Below are positions 48,911-57,288 of a DNA stretch of 64,000 nt, piece after piece. Each line of letters opens with the position of its first letter. The first letter of the stretch is position 1. The notes under the pieces were generated by a model that did not search any database, had not been told where the DNA came from, and worked only from the letters and a program-made list of their open reading frames with translations. The stretch spans positions 2,914,001 to 2,978,000 of the forward strand of contig NZ_CP099993.1 of NCBI RefSeq assembly GCF_024138125.1. The letters are read 5' to 3'. Both the position numbers and the translations under genes were made by a program. The DNA is from Halorussus salilacus (GTDB lineage: Archaea > Halobacteriota > Halobacteria > Halobacteriales > Haladaptataceae).

Positions 48911-49792
48911 ATGAGTACACAGATTCAAGAGGAACCAGAGGAGACCGAGACCGAAGCCACAGAGGTAGCACCCGCAGAGCGGGAGTCGCCCGGCGACCGG
49001 CGTCGCGCCGAGCGCGACGCCGGTCGCGAGCGAGCGGCCGCGACCGGCCCCGTCGGCGACGTCGAGGGCGAGTCGTTCCGGCTGAAGGTGTTCCGCTACG
49101 ACCCCGAGGTCGAGGGGAAGATGGAACCCCGGTTCGACGACTTTCGGATTCCCCGCGAGAAGGGGATGACGGTGCTGGACGCGCTCATCTACGCCCGCGA
49201 CCACTACGACACCACGCTGACCTTCCGACACTCGTGTCGGCAGGCGGTCTGCGGGTCGGACGCGCTGTTCATCAACGGCCGCCAGCGACTCGGGTGTCAG
49301 ACCCAGATCTCGGACCTCGACCACCCGGTCCGGGTCGAACCGTTGCCCCATCAGGACGTGGTGAAGGACCTCGTCGTGGACATGGAGCACTTCTACGACC
49401 AGATGCACGCGGTCGAACCCTTCTTCCAGGGCGACGCGCCCGAGGGCGAACTCGAAGAACAGCGCCAGTCCCGGGAGAACCGCGAGAAAATAAAGATGTC
49501 GACGCGGTGCATCTGGTGCGGAGCCTGTATGTCCTCGTGTAACATCGCGGCCGGGGACAATCAGTATCTCGGCCCGGCGGCCATCAACAAGGCCTACCGG
49601 TTCGCGATGGACGACCGCGAGGAAGAAGACCTCAAGGAACACCGGATGAACGTGCTGGACCAGGAACACGGCGTCTGGCGCTGCCAGACCCAGTTCTCCT
49701 GCACGAACGTCTGTCCGAAGGACATCCCGCTGACCGAACACATCCAGGAACTCAAGCGGGAAGCGGTCAAACAAAACCTCAAGTTCTGGTAA
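48911..49792 (+). CDS. sdhB: Succinate dehydrogenase iron-sulfur subunit
   Basis: A 293-residue subunit. The [2Fe-2S] site is Cys109, Cys114, Asp117, Cys129; Asp replaces the third Cys, as in Escherichia coli SdhB. The C-terminal clusters use Cys200, 203, 206, 210 and Cys258, 264, 268. The sequence carries an acidic/basic N-terminal extension of about 50 residues rich in Glu and Arg. It moves electrons from the flavin of SdhA to the membrane quinone. Confidence 0.95.
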   Translation: MSTQIQEEPEETETEATEVAPAERESPGDRRRAERDAGRERAAATGPVGDVEGESFRLKVFRYDPEVEGKMEPRFDDFRIPREKGMTVLDALIYARDHYDTTLTFRHSCRQAVCGSDALFINGRQRLGCQTQISDLDHPVRVEPLPHQDVVKDLVVDMEHFYDQMHAVEPFFQGDAPEGELEEQRQSRENREKIKMSTRCIWCGACMSSCNIAAGDNQYLGPAAINKAYRFAMDDREEEDLKEHRMNVLDQEHGVWRCQTQFSCTNVCPKDIPLTEHIQELKREAVKQNLKFW

Positions 49793-49795
49793 ACC

Positions 49796-51634
49796 ATGCA
49801 AGAACACGACGTACTCGTCGTCGGTGCGGGCGGCGCGGGACTTCGAGCGGCCATCGCGGCCCACGAGGAGGGCGCGGACGTCGCCCTCGTCACGAAGCTC
49901 CACCCCGTGCGCAGTCACACCGGCGCGGCGGAAGGCGGTATCAACGCGGCGCTCCGCGAGGGCGACGACTGGCAACTCCACGCCTACGACACGATGAAGG
50001 GGTCGGACTACCTCGGCGACGCCCCCGCCATCGAGACCCTCGCGCAGGACAGCCCCGAGGAGACCATCCAGCTCGAACACTGGGGGATGCCGTTCTCCCG
50101 CGAGGACGACGGCACGGTGTCCCAGCGGCCGTTCGGCGGGCTCTCGTTCGCCCGGACGACCTACGCTGGCGCGGAGACCGGCCACCACATGCTCCACACG
50201 ATGTACGAGCAGGTGGTAAAGCGCGGCATCCAGGTGTACGACGAGTGGTACGTCTCCCAGTTGGCGGTCACGGACGACGAGGACCCCAGCGAACGGGAGT
50301 GCCACGGCGTGGTCGCCTACGACATCAAGACCGGTCAGATAGAGGGCTTCAGGGCGAGAAACGGCGTGGTCCTCGCGACCGGCGGTCTCGGGCAGGTGTA
50401 CGACCACACCACCAACGCGGTCGCCAACACCGGCGACGGCGCGGCGATGGCCTATCGGGCGGGCGCGCCGCTGGAGGACATGGAGTTCATCCAGTTCCAC
50501 CCCACCACGCTCCCCTCGACCGGCGTCCTCATCTCCGAGGGCGTCCGCGGGGAGGGCGGCATCCTCTACAACAGCGAGGGCGAGCGGTTCATGTTCGAAC
50601 ACGGCTACGCGAACAACGCCGGTGAACTCGCCTCCCGCGACGTGGTCTCGCGCGCGGAACTCACCGAGATCAACAACGGACGCGGGGTGAACGACGAGTA
50701 CGTCTACCTCGACATGCGCCACCTCGGCGAGGAGCGCATCACCGACCGCCTCGAAAACATCCTCCACCTCGCCCGGGACTTCGAGGGCGTCGACGGCCTC
50801 GAAGAGCCGATGCCGGTCAAGCCCGGCCAGCACTACGCGATGGGCGGCATCGAGGTCGACGAGCACGGCCAGACCTGCATCGACGGCCTCTACGCCGCGG
50901 GCGAGTGTGCCTGCGTGTCGGTCCACGGGTCGAACCGACTCGGCGGCAACGCCCTGCCCGAACTCATCGTGTTCGGCGCGCGCGCGGGCCGCCACGCCGC
51001 GGGCACCGACCTCGGCGAGCCCGAGATAGAGACCGGCCGCTCGGAGGAGTTCGAGCGCGAGGACGACCTCGACACGCCGGTCGAACCCGGCGCGGTCGAG
51101 ACCGGAAGCGAGGACGCGGTCGCCGACGGTGGCGCGGCGGTCGCCAGCGGCGAAGAGGTCGTCCGGCGCGCGGTCGAGAACGAGCGGACCCGCGTGGACC
51201 GCTTCCTCGAAAAGGACGAGGGCGTCCAGCAGGCCGAACTCCGCGAGAAGCTCCAGAAGTCGATGACCCAGAACGTCAACGTCTTCCGGAACGAGGAGGG
51301 CCTCAAGCAGGCGCTCGAAGACATCCGGGAGGTACGGGAGGCCTATCAGGACGTGTACGTCGCCGACCCCTCGCGGACGTTCAACACCGACCTCATCCAG
51401 ACCATCGAGATGCGCAACCTCATCGACCTCGCGGAGGCAATCACGCTCGGCGCGCTCGCACGCGACGAGTTCCGCGGCGCTCACTGGCGACAGGAACATC
51501 AGGAGCGCAAGGACGACGAGTGGCTCAAGCACACGATGCTGGCGTGGAACGAGGGTCGCCCGGAGCTCTACTACAAGCCGGTCATCCTCGAAGGCGAGGA
51601 GAAGGCGTACGAGCCGAAAGAGCGGTCGTACTGA
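49796..51634 (+). CDS. sdhA: Succinate dehydrogenase flavoprotein subunit
   Basis: A 612-residue FAD enzyme that oxidises succinate to fumarate in the citrate cycle. Val-Val-Gly-Ala-Gly-Gly-Ala-Gly-Leu (8-16) binds FAD, and His41 in Arg-Ser-His-Thr-Gly-Ala-Ala-Glu-Gly-Gly is the site for covalent FAD. Active-site Arg/His lie in Gln-Phe-His-Pro-Thr-Thr and Val-His-Gly-Ser-Asn-Arg-Leu-Gly-Gly-Asn. An Asp/Glu/Val-rich insertion of about 60 residues (about 400-460) precedes the helical domain, longer than in bacterial SdhA and common in haloarchaea. It is last in the operon and is followed by a cluster of hairpins. Confidence 0.96.
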   Translation: MQEHDVLVVGAGGAGLRAAIAAHEEGADVALVTKLHPVRSHTGAAEGGINAALREGDDWQLHAYDTMKGSDYLGDAPAIETLAQDSPEETIQLEHWGMPFSREDDGTVSQRPFGGLSFARTTYAGAETGHHMLHTMYEQVVKRGIQVYDEWYVSQLAVTDDEDPSERECHGVVAYDIKTGQIEGFRARNGVVLATGGLGQVYDHTTNAVANTGDGAAMAYRAGAPLEDMEFIQFHPTTLPSTGVLISEGVRGEGGILYNSEGERFMFEHGYANNAGELASRDVVSRAELTEINNGRGVNDEYVYLDMRHLGEERITDRLENILHLARDFEGVDGLEEPMPVKPGQHYAMGGIEVDEHGQTCIDGLYAAGECACVSVHGSNRLGGNALPELIVFGARAGRHAAGTDLGEPEIETGRSEEFEREDDLDTPVEPGAVETGSEDAVADGGAAVASGEEVVRRAVENERTRVDRFLEKDEGVQQAELREKLQKSMTQNVNVFRNEEGLKQALEDIREVREAYQDVYVADPSRTFNTDLIQTIEMRNLIDLAEAITLGALARDEFRGAHWRQEHQERKDDEWLKHTMLAWNEGRPELYYKPVILEGEEKAYEPKERSY

Positions 51635-51671
51635 GACCGCGCTTCCACCCTTTTTTCTTCGTCGGGTGCGC

Positions 51672-51878
51672 GCAGAGCAGACCGCTTCGCGGTCTGCTCT
51701 GCTTGCCCACCCTCCTCGAAAAAATCTGCACCGCGGGAGTAAACTCCCGCGAGCCTTCGTTCGCTTCGCTCACGAAGAGACCAAAAAAGGGCCACTCGCT
51801 CGGCGATTTCGGGCCGCTCGGCGGCCCGAAATCGCCTCGCTCGTGGTACTGAAGCTAGTGCGCGAGCCTTCGGCTCGC
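51672..51878. repeat. Cluster of five inverted repeats downstream of sdhA
   Basis: Hairpins with small loops follow one another: 14-bp arms at 51672-51702 (loop TTC), 9-bp arms at 51732-51751 (loop AA), 6-bp arms at 51755-51777, 16-bp arms at 51802-51836 (loop TCG) and 7-bp arms at 51862-51878 (loop TTC). Four are perfect with loops of at most 3 nt. AAAAAATC and CAAAAAAGG runs lie between them. This is more than a normal terminator and may be a REP-like or RNA-processing region between the convergent sdhA and zinc-finger genes. Confidence 0.7.
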
Positions 51879-51913
51879 TGTGGCGTGGAACGTGGAGACA
51901 AACCCGAAACCGC

Positions 51914-52276
51914 TCAGCGGTCTTCCTCGCCGACAATCGCCGTCTCCTCGTCGGTCGCGTGACGGAGTTCGACGCTGTGGCGGGTGTGGCGCGCGTGGGT
52001 CTCGGCCCAGCGTCGCGCGGCGTCCTCCGAGAGTCGTTCGACCGCTTCCGGGCAGTTCCGGCAGGTCGCGCGCCACGTCGCGATGCCGTCGGGGAAGTGG
52101 CCGGTGTGGCGCTGGTGGTCGAGCGCGAACTGCTCGACCGCCTGATTGCCCACGCCGAGGTCGTCGAGTTCGTACCCGAGGTCCCACTCGCGGTCGCAAC
52201 GCGAGCAGGTGACGGTGGGCGTGTCGTCTATCTCGGACTCGGCGGGCGAGAATCCGGCGTCGTCGCGGTCGGTCAT
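51914..52276 (-). CDS. Small zinc-finger-like protein
   Basis: A 120-residue acidic protein with Cys-Ser-Arg-Cys (about residue 25) and Cys-Arg-Asn-Cys (about 75) and several His residues (Asp-His-Gln-Arg-His-Thr-Gly-His, His-Ala-Arg-His-Thr-Arg-His). The paired CXXC motifs suggest a zinc site. ATG at 52276 is preferred to a start ten codons upstream. Function is unknown. Confidence 0.7.
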   Translation of the reverse strand: MTDRDDAGFSPAESEIDDTPTVTCSRCDREWDLGYELDDLGVGNQAVEQFALDHQRHTGHFPDGIATWRATCRNCPEAVERLSEDAARRWAETHARHTRHSVELRHATDEETAIVGEEDR

Positions 52277-52401
52277 GGGTCCCGATAGCGCGCGCGGCCC
52301 TTTCAAGCTGTTCGCTTCGCGGGCGCGGGGCGAGCGGGCGTCCGACGAACCGCCGGGGAATCGCCAGCTATTTTTCGGTCTCGGTATTTTGGCAGGGTGG
52401 T

Positions 52402-53700
52402 ATGTTGCTGGAGGGAACCGTCGTCGCCGACGCGGAGACAGTCATCGACGACGGCGCACTCGTGGTCGAGGGCGACCGCATCGTCGCGGTCGGCGAGCGC
52501 GACGAACTGGTCGAGCAGTACTCCGACGAAGACCGGCGGGCCTGCGACGTGCTGATGCCCGGAATCGTCGGCGGACACGTCCACTCGGTCCAGTCGCTCG
52601 GCAGGGGCATCGCCGACGACACCGCCCTGCTCGACTGGCTGTTCGACTACGTCCTCCCGATGGAGGCCGGACTCGACGCCGAGGGGATGCGCATCGCGGC
52701 CGAACTCGGCTACGCCGAACTCGTCGAGTCGGGCGTCACGACCGCCATCGACCACCTCTCGGTCCGCCACGCCGACGAGGCGTTCGAGGCCGCGGGCGAG
52801 GTCGGCATCCGGGGCCGCATCGGGAAGGTCCTGATGGACAAGGACTCCCCCGAGGGACTGGAGGAGGACACCGGCGAGGCGCTCGCCGAGAGCGAGCGCC
52901 TCATCCGGGAGTACCACGACACCAGCGGCGGCCGGATTCAGTACGCCCTGACGCCCAGATTCGCCGTGAGCTGTACCGAGGAGTGCCTGCGCGGCGTCCG
53001 GGACCTCGCCGACGAGTACGACGGCGTGCGCATCCACACCCACGCCAGCGAGAACCGCGACGAGGTGGCGACGGTCGAGGACGACACCGGGATGCGCAAC
53101 GTCCACTGGCTCGACGAGGTCGGCCTGACGGGCGAGGACGTGGTGCTGGCCCACTGCGTCTGGACCGACGAGAGCGAGCGCGAGGTGCTGGCCGAGACCG
53201 GCACCCACGTCACCTACTGCCCCTCCTCGAACATGAAGCTCGCCTCGGGGGTCGCGCCGATTCCGGACTACCTCGACCGGGGCATCAACGTCGCGCTCGG
53301 CAACGACGGCCCGCCCTGTAACAACACCCTCGACCCGTTCACCGAGATGCGACAGGCCAGCCTCCTCCAGAAGGTCGAGGACCTCGACCCCACCACGCTC
53401 CCGGCCCGGACGGTCTTCGAGATGGCGACAGTCAACGGTGCGCGCGCCGCCGGATTCGAGCAGGTCGGCCGACTCGCACCCGGGTGGAAGGCCGACGTCG
53501 TGGGACTCACGACCGACCTCACCCGGGCCACGCCGCTGCACGACATCCTCTCGCACCTCGTGTTCGCGGCCCACGGCGACGACGTGGAGTTCACGATGGT
53601 CGACGGGGAGGTGCTGTACGACGACGGCGAACACGTCCGAATCGACGCCGAGCGCGTCCGGCGCGAGGCCAGCGAGTACGAGGTGCCGGTCGCCGACTAG
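52402..53700 (+). CDS. Amidohydrolase, 5'-deoxyadenosine/S-adenosylhomocysteine deaminase-like
   Basis: A 432-residue metal-dependent hydrolase of the amidohydrolase superfamily. The metal-site pieces are His59-Val-His61, a His-Thr-His-Ala-Ser-Glu-Asn near 223-229, His in Val-Leu-Ala-His-Cys-Val-Trp-Thr and Asp in Gly-Asn-Asp-Gly-Pro-Pro-Cys-Asn-Asn (about 300). This is the signature of the MtaD/TrzA/ATZ subgroup that deaminates adenosine-like compounds such as SAH, MTA and 5'-deoxyadenosine. It would salvage SAM by-products; other aminohydrolase substrates are possible. ATTTTGGCAGGGTGG just upstream contains no strong ribosome site. Confidence 0.88.
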   Translation: MLLEGTVVADAETVIDDGALVVEGDRIVAVGERDELVEQYSDEDRRACDVLMPGIVGGHVHSVQSLGRGIADDTALLDWLFDYVLPMEAGLDAEGMRIAAELGYAELVESGVTTAIDHLSVRHADEAFEAAGEVGIRGRIGKVLMDKDSPEGLEEDTGEALAESERLIREYHDTSGGRIQYALTPRFAVSCTEECLRGVRDLADEYDGVRIHTHASENRDEVATVEDDTGMRNVHWLDEVGLTGEDVVLAHCVWTDESEREVLAETGTHVTYCPSSNMKLASGVAPIPDYLDRGINVALGNDGPPCNNTLDPFTEMRQASLLQKVEDLDPTTLPARTVFEMATVNGARAAGFEQVGRLAPGWKADVVGLTTDLTRATPLHDILSHLVFAAHGDDVEFTMVDGEVLYDDGEHVRIDAERVRREASEYEVPVAD

Positions 53701-53742
53701 CCCGATTGGTCCGGCATCCTTCCCCCGGGAGACCCGGCGTCG

Positions 53743-53943
53743 CTACCCCGACAGACCCAGCGCAGACAGCAGGTCGAAGCTGATTCCCAGCATCTCCACC
53801 AGCCGGTATCCGACGTAGATGCCGACGATACCCATCAGCCCGGGGAGTTCGGGCGGCGCGGGGATGGGGATGTTGAGCGCGTGAAACAGCGCGCCCGTGA
53901 GCAGTCCGGTCAGGAGTGCGAACAGGGTGAGAACTGCGTCCAT
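53743..53943 (-). CDS. XapX domain small membrane protein
   Basis: A 66-residue protein with two hydrophobic helices joined by a Pro-rich turn (Pro-Ile-Pro-Ala-Pro-Pro-Glu-Leu-Pro-Gly) and ending in Ile-Tyr-Val-Gly-Tyr. This is the XapX family (small inner-membrane proteins of unknown function). It converges on the deaminase gene with 42 nt between them. Confidence 0.88.
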   Translation of the reverse strand: MDAVLTLFALLTGLLTGALFHALNIPIPAPPELPGLMGIVGIYVGYRLVEMLGISFDLLSALGLSG

Positions 53944-53997
53944 ACGGCTACGGTCGGGGCCGAGGAGATAAAGGCGATTCCCTCTCGCTACGCTCGC

Positions 53998-54222
53998 GGT
54001 CGCCTCCGGCGACCGCTCACCACCGCCGAGAAACCTCGGCGAGATTCGCGCTCGCTTCGCTCGCGCTCACTTCCGTCAGAAATACTGACGACGTGAGCGG
54101 TCGCCTCCGGCGACCGCTCACCGCCGCCGAGAATACTCGGCGAGATTCGCGCTCGCTCCGCTCGCGCTCACTTCCGTCGGCAAGCCGACGACGTGAGCGG
54201 TCGCCTCCGGCGACCGCTCACC
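53998..54222. repeat. 100-bp repeat built of four hairpins
   Basis: GGTCGCCTCCGGCGACC hairpins start at 53998, 54099 and 54199. Between them, twice, come three more hairpins: CGCCGAG-CTCGGCG type, GCGCTCGC-TTCG/TCCG-type GCGAGCGC arms, and a CGTCAG/CTGACG stem in the first unit that becomes CGTCGG/CCGACG in the second. That last change is compensated on both arms. The third copy runs over the stop codon of a short minus-strand reading frame. The element has no coding potential. Confidence 0.85.
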
Positions 54223-54403
54223 GCCACTGCGAGAGGGTGTGTGACTCCTCGTAGGGCATCGCGAGCCACGCGTCGTCGTTCGACACGTCGGCGATGACGG
54301 TGGTCGGGTCGTCGGCGTCGGTGTCGACGCCGAACAGCACGTCGCCGTCTTCGAACGATTCGTCCAGTTCGTCTGCGGATGGGATGGTCCAACTCAGGGT
54401 AGA
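54218..54403 (-). pseudogene. Short acidic haloarchaeal gene, probably with a damaged 5' end
   Basis: The minus strand from 54403 down to the TGA at 54218 encodes an acidic peptide: Ser-Ala-Asp-Glu-Leu-Asp-Glu-Ser-Phe-Glu-Asp-Gly-Asp-Val-Leu-Phe-Gly-Val-Asp-Thr, then Thr-Val-Ile-Ala-Asp-Val-Ser-Asn-Asp-Asp-Ala-Trp-Leu-Ala-Met-Pro, ending Trp-Arg. The acidic composition and Ile-Ala-Asp-Val...Trp-Leu-Ala-Met-Pro pattern look like a real small haloarchaeal protein. There is no ATG/GTG/TTG in frame before a GTG at 54340. A GTG at 54407 lies in another frame, downstream of a TATA-like TACTAAATAGG near 54452-54462. A 1-nt shift would join them. Confidence 0.45.
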
Positions 54404-54532
54404 TCACCGTGATTCGGTGGGTCGGTCGTGGTCGCTCTTGCCGCGGGTTCCTATTTAGTATTCACCACCGTTGCGCCAGTAACCGGACGTTATCGCGGTT
54501 TCGAACGGCGTGAAACGGTGGGTAACGGCTCG

Positions 54533-56791
54533 TTACGACGCCCGCCTCGCGGCGGCCAGCGCGGCCGCCAGCAGCGCGACGAGCGCCGCGGTCACGCCGA
54601 AGCCGGGGATGTCGCCGTCGGTCGTCTCGGTATCGCTCCCGTCGGTATCGCCACCGTCGGTCGTCTCGGTCTCGCTGTCGTTGGTCTCGGCGTCGTCCTG
54701 CGAGGCGACCTCGACTTCGACCTCCTCGGTCGCGGTCGCGCCGTACTCGTCCTCGACCACCACGGTCACGGTCTGCGTGCCGGTCGAACCGAAGCTGTGT
54801 TCGACCTCCTCGCCGGTCACCTCGCCGTCGCCGAACTCCCACGTCACCGTCGCGTTGCCGACCTCGTTGTCCACGTCGGCCGAGAAGGTCGCGGCGTCGC
54901 CGACCGTCACCGAGTCGGGCGCCTCGACGCTCACCGCGGGCTCGTCGTTGACCACCAGCGTCGCGGTCTCGGTGTCGGTCAGCCCGGCCGCGTCGGTCAC
55001 GGTGAGTTCGACCTCGCGCTCGCCGGGGTCCTCGAAGCTGACCTCGGCCGTCTCGCCGTCGTCGGTCTCGTCTCCGACCGTCCACTCGTAGGCGTCGAGC
55101 GAGCCGTTCTGGGCGCTCGACCCCTCGGCGCTCAGCGCGGCCGACTCGCCGACCGGCACCGACTCGTCGAGGTCGATGTCGGCGCTGGGCGCTTCGACCT
55201 CGGTCACCGCGAGCGTCGCCGAACCGTTCGCCTGCGCCGACAGGACCGCCGTGTCGTTGCCCTCCGAGACCATCTCGGTTTCGAGGACCGCCCACCCCTC
55301 GTCGCTGCGCTGGGCGACCCGGAGGTCCTCGACCTCGCCCGCGTCGGTCGGGACCGAGAACTCGACGGTCGCCGAGTCGTTCTCGACCGAGTCGGGGCCG
55401 GAGACGTTCACGGCGTAGACCGGTTCGCCCGGCGGCGAGACCGCCGAGAGGTCGGCCTCCTCCGAGACCGTGAGGACGCCCGAAGCGTTCGCGTCGGCCA
55501 GCGTCACCGTCCGGACCGGCGAGCCGTCGAGTTCGACCGTGGTGCCCGTGGCGTTCTCGTCGGCGTCCTCGATGGCGGCGGCGGCCGGGCCGCCGACCCG
55601 GACCAGCCAGCCGTCTTGGTTCTCCGAGAAGCTGGTGGAGTCGCCGACCGCGAGGTAGCCGCCGTCGTGGCCCTCGATGGCGGGCCAGAACTTGTCCCAG
55701 TTGTCGTTTCCGTACGTCTGCTCCCACTGTTTGCTACCGCTCTCGTCGGCGCGAATCACCCAACCGTCGGCACCGCGCTCGTCGAGCTTGTGTTTCGCGC
55801 CCGTGAGGACGTAGCCGTCCTCCTCGGCCAGCACGCCGTAGAAGGCGTCGTCGCGCTCGGTCCCGTAGGTCCGGTCCCACTGCTGGTCGCCCTCGCCGTC
55901 GATCTTCAGCAGCCAGCCGTCCTCGCCGTCCTCGCCGTGGCTGGCGGTCCGTCCCGCGAGGACGTAGCCGCCGTCGTCGGTCGCGGCCGCGTCGTGGACC
56001 CGATCTACGTCGGTGCCGCCGTACTCCTCTTCCCACCTGACCTCGCCCTCGCCGTCGACCTTCAGCACCCACGCGTCGGAGGGGTCGTAGGTGCTGCTCT
56101 CGATGGTCCCGGTGAGCAGGAGGCCGTCGTCGTCGGCGAAGATGGAGTTGACGTACTCGTCGGAACCGGAGCGCAGGGTGTCGTAGGTCTCGCTCCAGAC
56201 CTCCTCGCCGTCGGCGTCGAGTTCCATCAGCCAGGCTTCGGCGTTGCCGTCGTCCTGCCAGCCGCCCGCGTATATCGCGTCGCCGTCGGTCTCCAGCGAC
56301 CAGAACGCCGAGGAGCCGTCCTCGCCGTAGGTCCGCTCCCACTGGCGCTCGCCTTCCTCGTCTATCTTCATCACCCAGCCGTCCCGCTCGGAGCCGTCAT
56401 CGGCCGTGTACCCGGCGAGCAGGTAGCCGCCGTCGACCCGTTTCACGTCGAAGAGCCGGTCGGCCCCGTCGCCGCCGAAGGCTCGCTCCCATGTGGTGCG
56501 GCCGCTCTCGTCCACCATCGCGACGTAACCGTCGTCGGCACCGTCGGACGTGTCGCTGTCGGTCCAGCCGACGACCAGGTAGCCCTCGTCGGTCTTCACG
56601 CCGTTCGTGAGCTTGTCGTCGCCGCCCCCGCCGACCGTGGCGTTCCAGCGTTCGGGGGGTTCGGGGGCGTCGGTGTTGGCGGCCGACTGCGCGGCCGCGG
56701 GCGTACTCGACGGCGCGGTCGATACGGTTCCGACCGCCGGAGCCGACGCCACCAACACCACCAGCAGGACGCTCGCGAGCGCTCGTCTCAT
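54533..56791 (-). CDS. Secreted surface protein with propeller-like repeats, PKD domains and PGF-CTERM signal
   Basis: A 752-residue protein. A Sec signal peptide covers about 1-35. About seven repeats of the form Gly-Tyr-Leu-x-x-Gly...Asp-Gly-Trp-x-x-Lys-x-Asp...Gln-Trp-(x)3-Tyr-Gly fill 50-410 and likely form a beta-propeller. A central beta-domain (about 415-530) is followed by two PKD-like domains (about 530-615 and 615-695). After a Thr/Asp/Glu-rich linker the C-terminus is Ile-Pro-Gly-Phe-Gly, a hydrophobic helix and Arg-Arg: the PGF-CTERM signal removed by archaeosortase ArtA with lipid attachment. Several Asn-X-Ser/Thr sites make it a likely AglB substrate. Its role at the surface is unknown. 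Confidence 0.9.
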   Translation of the reverse strand: MRRALASVLLVVLVASAPAVGTVSTAPSSTPAAAQSAANTDAPEPPERWNATVGGGGDDKLTNGVKTDEGYLVVGWTDSDTSDGADDGYVAMVDESGRTTWERAFGGDGADRLFDVKRVDGGYLLAGYTADDGSERDGWVMKIDEEGERQWERTYGEDGSSAFWSLETDGDAIYAGGWQDDGNAEAWLMELDADGEEVWSETYDTLRSGSDEYVNSIFADDDGLLLTGTIESSTYDPSDAWVLKVDGEGEVRWEEEYGGTDVDRVHDAAATDDGGYVLAGRTASHGEDGEDGWLLKIDGEGDQQWDRTYGTERDDAFYGVLAEEDGYVLTGAKHKLDERGADGWVIRADESGSKQWEQTYGNDNWDKFWPAIEGHDGGYLAVGDSTSFSENQDGWLVRVGGPAAAAIEDADENATGTTVELDGSPVRTVTLADANASGVLTVSEEADLSAVSPPGEPVYAVNVSGPDSVENDSATVEFSVPTDAGEVEDLRVAQRSDEGWAVLETEMVSEGNDTAVLSAQANGSATLAVTEVEAPSADIDLDESVPVGESAALSAEGSSAQNGSLDAYEWTVGDETDDGETAEVSFEDPGEREVELTVTDAAGLTDTETATLVVNDEPAVSVEAPDSVTVGDAATFSADVDNEVGNATVTWEFGDGEVTGEEVEHSFGSTGTQTVTVVVEDEYGATATEEVEVEVASQDDAETNDSETETTDGGDTDGSDTETTDGDIPGFGVTAALVALLAAALAAARRAS

Positions 56792-56993
56792 GGCCTGTAC
56801 CTCCGTCCGTGGGTCGTCGTCTCGTGGTTCGGGTGCATGGTATCGAGTCGTTGTCCGGAAGTATTCGGACGTTATTCTCGCTCCTCCGGACTAGGCTCGC
56901 CGGAGCGAACGTTACTTCCAGTGTATCCCGATAAGCGCCTTTGTTATACGCCGTCTGACTCGGAGGTAAGCGGCGTCTGAAACCGGGTTTCTC

Positions 56994-57056
56994 GGGCCGG
57001 TTCGTGAGTTCCGTGGGCCGGTTCGTGGGTTCCGTGGGCCGATTCGTCGGGTCGGG
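56994..57056. repeat. Three imperfect 21-bp tandem repeats
   Basis: GGGCCGGTTCGTGAGTTCCGT-type units start at 56994, 57015 and 57036, the last diverged. They lie in the 497-nt gap between the PGF-CTERM gene and the DUF1616 gene, which otherwise holds an inverted repeat at 57171 and no gene. Confidence 0.75.
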
Positions 57057-57170
57057 AGTCCGATCCGCCCGGACAGGAATCGGCCTCTCTCGGTCGCTCG
57101 ACCGTCGCGTTCGCCGACGAATCCCCGACGGGGTCGGGTTCGGTAGCTGTCGGCCGGTAGTAAGCCGCGG

Positions 57171-57195
57171 TTATCGCCCGACAGACGGGCGATAA
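57171..57195. promoter_or_regulatory. Perfect inverted repeat before the DUF1616 gene
   Basis: TTATCGCCCG-acaga-CGGGCGATAA has 10-bp perfect arms, about 94 nt before the ATG at 57289. A weaker related GGCGATAGTCGG follows near 57212. It could be an operator or a terminator-like hairpin. Confidence 0.45.
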
Positions 57196-57288
57196 CAAAG
57201 TGGCAGTCCGGCGATAGTCGGGGGCAATGAGGCGTCGACACGCCGCCCGACAGCATCGGACGACAGCCGCGTCGCCGACGAGTCCACG

